DNA from: Oryzias latipes
Taxonomy: Eukaryota; Chordata; Actinopteri; Beloniformes; Adrianichthyidae
Direction of reading: 5' to 3'
Length of the DNA stretch: 64,000 nucleotides
NCBI RefSeq assembly: GCF_002234675.1
Contig: NC_019876.2
Span: 18,545,354-18,609,353, forward strand
Shown: piece by piece, positions 23,470 to 32,878 of the stretch
Position numbering within the stretch: the stretch's first letter is position 1
Layout of the letters: every line of letters begins with the position of its first letter
Notes under the pieces: model-generated
What the model was told of the DNA's origin: nothing
Databases searched by the model: none
Seen by the model: only the letters and a program-made list of their open reading frames with translations
Made by a program: the position numbers and the translations under genes

Positions 23470-24465
23470 AGTAGGTGCTGGAGAAGCTCCGCCTCTTGCA
23501 ACAAGAAGGCATCAGCTCATGCTAATAATGTCATTCTTTATTAACTATTGCAGACATTTTTATGATGTCTTTAGTTTCCATATAAATGTATTTTTAGCCT
23601 GTTTAGTTTGTGTTAGTGTTTGACGTAAAGAAAGCAGGTAATGCAGGCAGTAAAACAGCTGTGCTTTATGAGATCATAAATAAACAATAGATCATTTGTT
23701 TATAAAAGCATTGAGGTTTTTGGAGGATTTCTACTGTTGGTGTTGCACAAATTTAGGACAATGCCAAATATTTTGGAGTAATCCTAGTGATAAGTTCTAT
23801 GGTTTAGTTTTTAATGTTTATTAAGACCTAAAAAGGATATTCTAAATAACAGGTTTTTAAAAAATCAAATCCTTTTGGTACGTTTCACAAAGAAACACAC
23901 GGCACGTCACACACCAAGCAGAAATGAAATTATTGCAAAAAATGATGTCAGACAAAAGAGCAAAGAAAACGGAATGGAATTTTTATTTCTTATTAACATT
24001 TCCAGGGTTTGTTTTGTTCTGCAGCGTGTTCATATTTGCATAATTTTGACAAAATGTATTTTTACGGAGAGCAAAATATTATACTGTATTTAAGGTTACA
24101 CTTGAGTTATTCTAGATAAATGCTCATGCTTTATTCATATTTATGTTCAAAAAGTTGAGTTTTAAAGGATTAAATTGTTAGATTTTAAATCTAAAACCTG
24201 ACATATTCAGAGAATAAAGAATTAAGCATAGAATCAGAGTCTCCTGTAAAGCATCAGTGCTCATATAATTGAACACACCTACAAACAGCATGCAAGTCAG
24301 TTCAGCTCACAACCCTCTCACTCATGGTTTTCAACCAAAATTCCTCACTTCCCATGAATCTTAGGGGCTGAAGGCGGGGCTAACCCCCCCTCCCAGGTCG
24401 CTACACTGCCCCCACTTAAGATGGTAAAGTGTCCCCACCCCCCTTACATAGCTGAAGAACCAAAC
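23470..24465. other. Intergenic AT-rich stretch
   Basis: No gene seen. Part of it (24220-24465) is C-rich with CCCCCC runs and may be old transposon sequence, but I could not place it in a family. Confidence 0.4.
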
Positions 24466-25183
24466 CAATGAGTTATATCACTAGAGGAGACATCACGTGG
24501 TTCCTCATGGGAGGAGGGCACCGCCATCTTGGTGAGGTCAAGTTTCCACTGCAGTGCACGCATGTGAACACATTTTTTGCATAATACCGGTTCATTGTTT
24601 GGTTTTAACTGCCAAAATTTGAGAAATGAGTCCAGGAAGGAGGAAGGTATATCATTTCACAGGTAAGTATTTCAATATTTTTCTTTTAATGCTGCAGGGG
24701 CTTCATTAATAGAACACATGTTGACATGCATGATGATGCAGGGCTGTTATCAACATGCTGCATGATGTACATATAATTTGCTGTCGACATAAATGTACAT
24801 TTTATTTTGCTAAACCTGTATACAGCATACTAGGCTATCATAGTAATATAGATTTATACATTTCTGACTCAGTGACTGAACTTTTCTTGCAGGTTTCCAA
24901 TGGATTCAGACTTAATGAAAAAGTGGATCTTAGCAATAAAAAGAGCTAACCCAGATGGATCACTGTGGAACCAACTAGTAATACAGTCTGATTGTTCAAA
25001 ACATTTGTGGAAACAGATTTTGACGAGAGGCCAGACTGTTTGCTTGAAACCTGACACCATAACATCTGTGTTACACAAATTGAACACTAACATGAATTAT
25101 TATAAATCTGTTGTTTTTCTTTTTTGTTGTTGTTTGTTTGTTTTTAGGGTAAATCTATTGTTCACTTTTGGACTTCTTTTGAA

Positions 25184-25269
<86 letters not shown>

Positions 25270-25538
25270 TGCCTCATTTTTTATAATTTATTGACTTATT
25301 ATTTATTTATTGTTTGTATTAACTTACTATTGTTTTATTATTATTATTTTTATTGACTTATTGTTGGGTTTTTCTAAATAATTTAAATTACATGTCAAAG
25401 TGTTCTAAAACTTCTAAATGTTTGGAAATTATTTTTATTATTTAATGATGAAAAAATTATTTTTTTTGGCGTCGCGCTCCGCCACTGTCGGCCAGGCTTC
25501 TAAAGCGGGCGTGTCTCCTCTAGTGATATAACTCATTG
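24466..25538 (+). mobile_element. P-element-like non-autonomous transposon with THAP remnant
   Basis: Perfect 27-bp inverted repeats (24466-24492 and 25512-25538, beginning CAATGAGTTATATCACTAG) flank 1.07 kb. The outer flanks are AACCAAAC and AAGCAAAC, an 8-bp near-duplication (7 of 8), as P elements make. Inside, ATG 24626 opens MSPGRRKVYHFT before a GT donor at 24663. A later stretch after an AG at 24892 reads [19 protein letters not shown], then SDCSKHLW and [10 protein letters not shown]. That order of FP, W, C-x2-H and LKP is the THAP zinc-finger pattern, although the first cysteine pair is not visible and joining the two pieces at the obvious splice sites is out of frame. No transposase catalytic part remains. 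An (ATT)n tract occupies 25186-25266. Other THAP-bearing superfamilies remain possible. Confidence 0.55.
25186..25266 (+). repeat. (ATT)n microsatellite
   Basis: About 27 uninterrupted ATT units inside the P-like element. Confidence 0.95.
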
Positions 25539-25739
25539 AAGCAAACAACGCAAACAACAAAACACATGAACACACTGGCTGAAAACTCATGCTCACAATT
25601 CTGGGTTCCAACCACCACCGTGTAAAAGTCTTCCTCCCAGCTAGCTGCGTTCGCACATCTGTTAGTGACACAGTTCCGTGCCAGTATGTGCCCAGCCTGC
25701 AGAATCAAACACTGTCCCCGCAGCCGTGGCCAAGTTGAC

Positions 25740-26024
25740 GTGAGCCAGGTGTGGTTCCAGTGGTGTTAAGCCATTGCATTGTGAAAATTCGACTGGGCTG
25801 CGAACCATCATCACAGACGGGAATTAAATGGTTTCAGGCTGTTACAAACACTGTCATAACAGATAATAGTAAATCAACAGTGACGCAGATTTTTTTCCAA
25901 GCACTGACTGTCACCACCAACCCCCGTTAAATTTGCGCCCCGGGAAATTGCCCATATTACCTGTGCCTAAAACCGCTACTGCTGCGCGCCCCCCCTGGCA
26001 TTGCATCTATTTGAGAAGCACTGT
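25740..26024. repeat. Two abutting hAT terminal fragments
   Basis: The stretch up to 25982 ends in GTGCCTAAAACCGCTACTG, the same right end as the intact element at 26778-28215, and shares its inner segment (TTTCAGGCTGTTACAAAC). Directly after it, 25983-26024 ends in TTTGAGAAGCACTG, the reversed CAGTGCTTCTCAAA end of a different hAT family. Neither partner end was found nearby. Confidence 0.5.
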
Positions 26025-26232
26025 TTTAGCCAATAAGGAGCTTCAATGAAAGGATGGTTGGAAAAAATGTGGGATACCGTCCCTGGAGGCCTGCATTTGG
26101 GGACCACTGAAAATCTTTCAGAACAAACACACCAATATGCATCACTATGACGTAATCATAACAATGTTTTACTGGAGAGCATATACATTCATATGTTTAA
26201 AAAATACATGACTGTTTTTTTCTAATATTCAA

Positions 26233-26304
26233 GCATTGGTGGTTCTGTGGTAGAAATCTTGTCTGCCTGGGATTGAGTCCCGTGTTTGAGTGTCGGCCAG
26301 TGCA
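26233..26304 (+). pseudogene. tRNA-Gly pseudogene
   Basis: GCATTGGTGGTTCTGTGG and the acceptor partner CCAGTGCA match the tRNA-Gly(GCC) at 58265-58335 over the acceptor and D arms. The anticodon stem and T arm carry many substitutions and no longer pair well, so it is a relic. Confidence 0.65.
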
Positions 26305-26483
26305 ATTCTTTATTTTTCCTTTGTTGTTTAACACAATTTTTTAAAAATCAATTAATGATAATTACTATAATAAAACGATTTCAGCTTTTGTAGTAAGCAA
26401 TACTATGGAGCCAAGAGTATGAGTCTGCGGTTTGTGTCGTGTGCGCAACCTTTTGCCATGCTGAATTACTGGATCATCAAATT

Positions 26484-26769
26484 CAGTGATCCCCAACCAC
26501 CGGGTCGCCGTCCGGTACCGGTTCGTGGATCAATTGGCACCGACCCACGGGAGAAATAATCATTTATGTCCGTATTTTTCTTTTGACTCTCGACAATCGT
26601 TTATTTCGAAAAATATTTTATTTTGAAAAATAACCGAATTCTTTCAGCTACACCTTGACCTGTGAAGTTTGGTCAAGTGAGCAAAATGACGACGTTTGAA
26701 CGATCTTTTATTCTGAAAAACCTTGGTTTTGAAAATTGAAATGATTCTCTCTCGGTTACATTTTATGAA
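26484..26769 (+). repeat. hAT left-end fragment
   Basis: It starts CAGTGATCCCCAACCACCGG, a common hAT terminus followed by the usual CCGG-rich subterminal sequence. It appears interrupted by the element at 26778-28215. No matching right end was found. Confidence 0.45.
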
Positions 26770-26777
26770 GGTACAGT

Positions 26778-28215
26778 CAGTGGCGGTTCTACCCTGAATT
26801 ACTCCCCGGGCGAGACTCTCCTCAGACCCCCCCCCCCCAAATAGAGTCACTTTGTCCATTTATTGTAACTGAAAATACAGTTAGGAAATATTTAATCAAA
26901 CACAAATAATCTGAAATAAATATTATAAACTACAAATCACACTAATAATACACTAGAATAAATGTAACTGCAGCACTAAGAACTGAAAACACTAATTAAA
27001 ACCTAACCTTTGTGGCCTTCCTGATGCAAGCTTGTCAATAACGTCATCATATGAAATCTGCTCCCCCCCTGAATGATTGATACTAACAGCAGCAGGTTAG
27101 TGAGTTGCTCCTGAGACATTGGTGATCTCAGGTATGACTTGATCAACTGCAGCAGCTGCAGCTGCAGCAGCAGCAGCATGCTACCATCACAGCTTATTTA
27201 ACATTATGAACTAATATACAACAATAAAACACAACAAAAACTTTGTGTTACAGCAGAGCAGACAGACACACGAATCATAACTAATGTTACAAGTTAAGGC
27301 AGAGCAAACATTTAAGAATAAATATCTTAAAAATGACGTTATTTGCAATATTTGGGCCTACTTCAGTTTTGGTCATGATAACAAGACCAAAAAAACAAGA
27401 GATTTTTCCTCTGCAACGTTGTTGTTGTTGTAGGGCAGGTAGCATTCGAATTTAGAAAACGTGCATCTAGTTATGTGATAATACCCTTTTCTTTGTCTCT
27501 TTTCTCCTCTTCTCTTTTCTTTCTAAATTGGGCACCAGCTTTGACCTTTTTTCTCCATATTTCAGATGTTTTTGCATTTAGCATAAATGTCCTGACATAG
27601 GTATCAAGTCTGTCGACTAAACCAACTGTCATCTAAGTGAAGAATTTTTTTTGTTTTCCCATTTTTTATTTGGGCATTTCACACAAAAATAACCAAAAAA
27701 GCATGATTTTTTTATACCTTTTTTATACTCGCAGCCCCCCCTTCGTCAAACATTTCCTGCAGAAGCGCGTGCAGCTGCACCCAGAGGCGCCAATTCGCTA
27801 CATGGCGGCGCAATTTTTATTTTTTGTTTTTTCATCAAGCACTGAGCCCTGGCCTGTGACCGTCGCCCCCCTGGAAGAAGAAGATCCAGCCAGGTTTGCG
27901 CATGCGTTTTGCGCTCCGTGCTCACCTCTCAACCTGCACCCTTCACCCCGCGCCCCCTCCCTTCTCCTTCTTCACCCCGCGCCCCCTCCCTTCTCCTTCT
28001 CACACACATTTGCGTCTACTTCTCAAAGACAGGAGGGAGCGCAGCTGCGGGGCGGGGGCGCCGCCAGGTTTCAGGCTGTTACAAACTCTGTGATATAAGT
28101 AAACCAATAGTGGTGCATAAAGTATTTTACAAGAGCTGAGCCGCTGGCGCCGCCCCTCCGTCATTTTTCCGCCCCGGGCGATCGCCCGTATGGCCCGTGC
28201 CTAAAACCGCTACTG
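26778..28215. mobile_element. Non-autonomous hAT element with 8-bp target duplication
   Basis: The left end CAGTGGCGGTTCTA and the right end read inward, CAGTAGCGGTTTTA, are imperfect inverted repeats. Perfect 8-bp duplications GGTACAGT flank it (26770-26777, 28216-28223), the hAT signature. The body of 1438 bases has a CAG/CTG-rich tract (27149-27182), a tandem of TTCACCCCGCGCCCCCTCCC near 27945-27995, and no transposase frame. Confidence 0.8.
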
Positions 28216-28724
28216 GGTACAGTACACCTTAATACATTTCCCTCACTTTAGTGGCGCTAAAAATAGAGTGCAACACGAGAAAAGTTGTATGTTGAACCTT
28301 TCTTTGCTAATGGATAAGGGATAATCTTGATTTAGGGACAGAAGAACAAATGGAATAACAGGCTACGACTTCAAGACAAACAACAACAACAAAAACTGTA
28401 GGCTACCGAAAGTCTTACTTAAAATATGGATTTATCGCAACAGGTGATTCCCACACACACACCGGGCCTGTTTGCACTCATAAAATTAATTGGAAGAATC
28501 CGTTACCGGAGATTGATTTTCCGCTGGTATTTTTAGTAGTGATAGATGTGTATATAGTGCATTCAAATATACTGTTTCTTTGTAATTGCACCCCCAGCCC
28601 CATCCCTCCGCCGGGGTGCAGTCCAATCCCCAGGGGTTGACAAGTCCTACGCCGCATTGATAGATGATGCCCACTCCGAGTAACACAGATAATACCTCTG
28701 GGTGTCTCTTATGGAGGCCAAGTT

Positions 28725-28730
28725 GTCTCT

Positions 28731-28781
<51 letters not shown>

Positions 28782-28798
28782 GAGCCCACCCAGGGACG
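28725..28798 (+). tRNA. tRNA-Asn(GTT)
   Basis: 74-base cloverleaf: acceptor GTCTCTG pairs with CAGGGAC, the A box GGCGCAATCGG is intact, the anticodon loop CTGTTAA carries GTT (28759-28761), and the T arm GGTGGTTCGAGCCCACC is perfect. It is an isolated polymerase III gene between GBA2 and ADISSP. Confidence 0.95.
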
Positions 28799-29459
28799 GC
28801 ACATTTTTGCTCTGAATCCTGAAACATTCATGAATAAGAATTTTGTGTTTTGGGATGTTGGTAAATGAAAATGGCCGACAAGCTTCTGTGGCCATCCTAA
28901 AATAATATAAAAAACAAAAACTGACCAAGAGTCCTGCTATGAACAATAACCCATTATTCTAACATTTATAATCTAAAAATTATCTAAAAAACAAATCTTT
29001 GGTGGGAAATAAATTGTTTGCTAATAAGCATAATCATATTTTAGCCACCCCCACCCCCTTTTTTCAAAGATTGGAAACAACTGTTTTGAATAAGATTCCA
29101 AACTGTTTTTGAAGTAACTTTTTTTTTCTCAAAATGTAATCTATTTATTTATTATTATTATTAATTTCTTTCTTAAAGTCCCACTCCAACTATATTTTCT
29201 TCTATTGTAAAATCCAGGGTTTGTACGGCCACGAAAAACCTGGAATGATTTTGGAATTTGAAAATTACATTTCTAGGTCCTTGAAATGCTTGTGAAAAAT
29301 GACACCCTCTGTAAAGTTTTGGAAAAGTCATGACATTTTAATATTTTTGATGCATTTCTGTAGCATAATTAAAAATAAAAGTCAATACCAGAAATGCTTT
29401 TTCATTTTCAAAATGAAGCTGCGTTTGTTGACTCAAAATTAAAAAGAAAAAGCTATCAG

Positions 29460-29610
29460 CCAAACTGCAGCAGCGTTCTGGACTACCTGGAGCCGGTCGA
29501 GATATTTTTTACTTAGACAAGTAAAGATGGAGTTGCACTAATCAAGATGAGAAGAACTAAAAGCATGGATGATTATTTCCATCTCAGAACACGACACATT
29601 TAGAGTAGGG
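29460..29610. repeat. LINE fragment (L2-like)
   Basis: CAGCGTTCTGGACTACCTGG and the following ATGGAGTTGCACTAATCAAG are worn versions of a stretch that recurs in fish L2-type reverse transcriptase genes. No frame is left. The call rests on recognition only. Confidence 0.35.
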
Positions 29611-30046
29611 CTATATTATGATATCGTTTTTTTCATATCACACCCACTGTATGTGATTTTTTTCATCAAAAACATAAATAAAAATGTTTTTTTTTCTGTT
29701 CTAAAAAAAATCTCTTAAGCAGGAGTGTACATATCCTAAAAGAAAAAATCACTAATCTTTTCTTTAATTAAAAAATAATTTACATGGCAAGCCTTCAGTT
29801 AATCATCCCAAAATACAGTCCAGAATGGTAGGTAGCAATATTCCACATGGAAAACCAAAACTGCAAAGAAAAATATGGCAATTGCGGTGACAAAAAAGCA
29901 TCAGGTACAGTGTGCAGAGTACAATGTGTTTAACTCCGCCCAAATTGAGCAGCTCCTCGGTTTACACAATGCAACTAGGGGTGGTTAGGTGGTTGGTAAA
30001 ATCTGTAATGAATTTGGTCAACAGTGGTGGGGAGGGGGGTGTAATT

Positions 30047-30318
30047 CACTCAACGCGGGGTTGACCCAAAGACCCTGAGATTAACCCTTGTGCTATCTTA
30101 GATGACCCCACCCTTACATTGACGTGTTCTCCCTACCATGACAAAGGTGGATAAAGGTGGAAATATTTCATGTAATCCATGGACACCAGTGAAGATCACA
30201 AATCATTGAAGAAAAAAGGTTCAGAGCACTGTCGAGTGGGTCTAGATGACCCAACTCCCAATGTTAAAGTGCCTAGAATAGCAAAAGGGTCTCATGATAT
30301 ACCAACCTGGTCTGTAAG
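30047..30318 (-). pseudogene. tRNA-Lys pseudogene split by a MITE
   Basis: On the + strand, 30047-30084 (…CAACGCGGGG…GACCCTGAGATTAA) matches the 3' half of the intact tRNA-Lys at 30338-30410, including 14 exact bases up to TTAA. After the MITE, GTCTCATGATATACC (from 30289) matches GTCTCATGCTCTACC of the 5' half. The two halves are therefore one old tRNA-Lys copy, broken at the TTAA of its anticodon loop. Seven bases (TTAAGAG) appear lost on the right side. Confidence 0.65.
30081..30289. mobile_element. TTAA-type (piggyBac-like) foldback MITE
   Basis: It starts TTAACCCTTGTGCTATCTTA and ends with CTAGAATAGCAAAAGGG, imperfect inverted repeats around a 200-base body with no frame. TTAA is kept at the left and lost at the right. 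A TTAA target and CCC ends point to piggyBac. Confidence 0.6.
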
Positions 30319-30337
30319 GGGGGGAAAAAACGTGAAT

Positions 30338-30410
30338 CGCCCAACGTGGGGCTCGAACCCACGACCCTGAGATTAAGAGTCTCATGCTCTACCGACTGAG
30401 CTAGCCGGGC
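30338..30410 (-). tRNA. tRNA-Lys(CTT)
   Basis: 73-base cloverleaf on the minus strand: acceptor GCCCGGC pairs with GTTGGGC (two G-T pairs), the A box is TAGCTCAGTCGG, the anticodon loop CTCTTAA carries CTT (30375-30377), and the T arm is GTGGGTTCGAGCCCCAC. It lies 450 bases before the ADISSP first exon. Confidence 0.95.
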
Positions 30411-30779
30411 TGCTACCTGACAAAGACAGTCTGCAATCATAAAGATAGCAGAACAGTGAGTGGCTGGTAAAGTGTCAAAATGTGAAAGCAGGATTTTTTT
30501 TAATGGATATGTGTCTTCAAAATAATACAGATATACACTTGACAATACGTAACAGGATGAATGAATTAAACAGATTTATACTTTAGGTTAAATCATGATT
30601 GAAAGGCAGATGGCGCTGTGGTACAACAAAACAAGCAGTCAGAAACGATACCTAGACTGTAAACAAACTCGCATGACCATATGCAAAAGATAAATTTAAC
30701 TAGGGAGGCGTATATTTCCAGGAAACATGTTCAATTATTGCTATAGTTCAGCATCAGACAAAAATATAATCTAGAAAAG

Positions 30780-30977
30780 CCGCGAGGCAGAGTGGCTATA
30801 CCACGTGACGCAATGCGGAAATTATCTCACAGAAAATGCGGAGTCTCATAGTGAGCGGAGATTTTGAGCGGAGTCTCTGCAGTCTGCTCCTCAACTTCTC
30901 GAACAATACTAGCGTCTCCGCTTGTTTGGAGGTTTACTTACCTGAGCGAAAAAAACAAAGAAAGGCGGAAATTAAAG
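30780..30977 (+). promoter_or_regulatory. Likely ADISSP promoter and non-coding first exon
   Basis: CACGTGACGCAAT at 30802-30814 combines an E-box with a CRE/C-EBP-like half. A relatively CpG-rich stretch follows, closing with a good donor AAAG/GTAAGG at 30978. The coding start exon at 32799-32897 has a strong acceptor (CTTTTCTCC…TTTTGCAG), so an untranslated exon must lie upstream, and this is the best candidate. No transcript evidence. Confidence 0.45.
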
Positions 30978-30984
30978 GTAAGGT

Positions 30985-32798
30985 AAAGCAAAGCAAAGCA
31001 AAGCACAATAGCGTTGTATGTCACCTCGACAAGTTTTGGCGGAACTATTGACTAATAAACAGAAGGGAGCTGCATGGCCTGCGGACGCCAACGGCTACTG
31101 TGTTTAGAATATCTAGGAAACATTTAACTAAGTTTCTCTGACTGAGATTATAACTTAGGTTGATTGTGTGATTGCTTAGCAGAACTGATTATTACGTTTT
31201 GTTTATTCGGCATATTGTTATTAAAACCTTGGGTTTTGTGTTTACAGGCATTGTGTTGGATTGACAATGGCCTAAGTTAATCGATTGATATCCGTTTTAT
31301 ACTTTTTACTTCGACTTGTCCTGCAAGAAACAACTATGAATTTATTTTCATTGATGAACTAACAGCGATGTTGTTATTGTCCAACACACTATTTATTTTT
31401 TATGTTTACCTTACATTCCTCTTTTGTTTTTCATTGTTTTTATGTGCTCTTTAATCTGTTTAAATGTCAGGTTTTTGGCATAGTTATGTAGCTGTCTTTT
31501 AGTCATATACTAGCTAATTTTTCCAAATAAATCAGAAATGCTGAGCATAGTGGAATATTTCAGTCTGCACACGAGGATCTGTAACATCATTTAAACAGAA
31601 AACCTGTGCAGTGGTTCAATCTAAAACAAAGACATTCCTTTCCTTAAAAACCTGTTGATTTAATGAGTAGACTTTTCCCCCCTTATAAATAACTGTAACT
31701 TTGATCATTTTAAGGGCTAGCAGGCTTTGATCAGTAATCGTACAGCTCAAAAGTTTTCTCTTTGTGCTGCCAGGGCTGCTGCATACTTTATCAGCCAGTT
31801 CTTTTGTGCATTTCGTGCCAATGAGTTAAAGACTCACTCTGATGGAAAGGGTGTTTTTAACATGGTTCTTGTGGCATTTTCCTGATGATTTAGGACACAT
31901 TTAGATCAAATTAAGTTTTAATTGCATATTTGAGTATTTAAGAATTAAAATCATTGTGAATCAAGAGCAGACAAAAAAATGGCAGTTTGAAAAAGCTTAT
32001 TGGACTAAGTGGGGAAACAAACGATGTTCTATAGAAAAAAAAAAGATTTTTTTTTGCCTTAAAATGGTATAATCATAATTAAAAGACCACTGGGAAAACT
32101 TACAATAAATGAAAAGATTATTTGAGTGGGACTTTAAGCACTCAAAGTGCATTGTCTGATTTTGCATTTCAGTGACATCAATGTCACCACTTCTCAACCA
32201 GCAGGGAGACTCTTCATCTATACTTCTTCATTTAATTACAGTTTTGATCAGAGGTGTTCAAAACCTCTCCAGAAAATCCAATATTCTTGGACTCGGCAGT
32301 AAGAAATAAAACATCGCCTTTCCACTAAGAGCACATTTAAAGGATTAGAACAGTGCTGCCTTTTGAACTTGGCTAACAACCGCTTTCAGCAAAGCACCAT
32401 TTTAGGCCTAACAGTATTACTGGCTGCTCCAGCCTCTTCTGTAAATAAGTGTGGAAAACCAGTAGGCGATTGGGTTATAATGTGATTGTGGGCATAAACT
32501 CAACCAGTCTTTAATATTGTGTAAGAATACCCCAGAACATGGAGAAGTTATTGTTATGTGACAACAATAGGCCGTAACCCTAGTTGTTGAAATATATAGG
32601 AGTGAGATATAGGAGTGTGTAGGAGAAACACTCTTGTTGTGTCAAACTGCTCACTGCCTTGTTTGTCTTGAACAAACTTTTGCATGTCTTTCTTTTTTTC
32701 CAGTGCTGTTAATCTGATCTCTGGCTCTCGTTTCTGTCTTTTGAGCCTCATACATTGCTGAGCGTCTCTCCCTTCTTTTCTCCTAACTGGTTTTGCAG
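30985..32798 (+). other. Presumed ADISSP 5' intron
   Basis: AT-rich sequence with a short (AAAGC)n run near 30990. I see no other gene or intact element. Confidence 0.4.
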
Positions 32799-32878
32799 GG
32801 TTGTATTGTGGTCCGTCCACTGAGATGACTGGAGTGTGACAGTGGGGCTCAAGAGTGTCGGTTCTGGACTGATCTAAC

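Noticed and set aside
25186-25266. CRISPR-like or functional tandem array
   Set aside because: Simple trinucleotide repeat in a vertebrate genome; no spacers.
24900-25268. ORF ending in a long polytyrosine run
   Set aside because: The tyrosines are the (ATT)n microsatellite read in frame; only the first 65 residues are of interest (THAP remnant).
27637-28098. 153-codon frame near 27.9 kb
   Set aside because: It lies inside the non-coding hAT element and reads a proline-rich tandem; no transposase motifs.
29175-32138. 3 kb element bounded by AAAGTCCCACTC and its inverse
   Set aside because: The match is short, belongs to a very common fish repeat start, and tRNA genes and the ADISSP first exon lie between; chance pairing is likelier.
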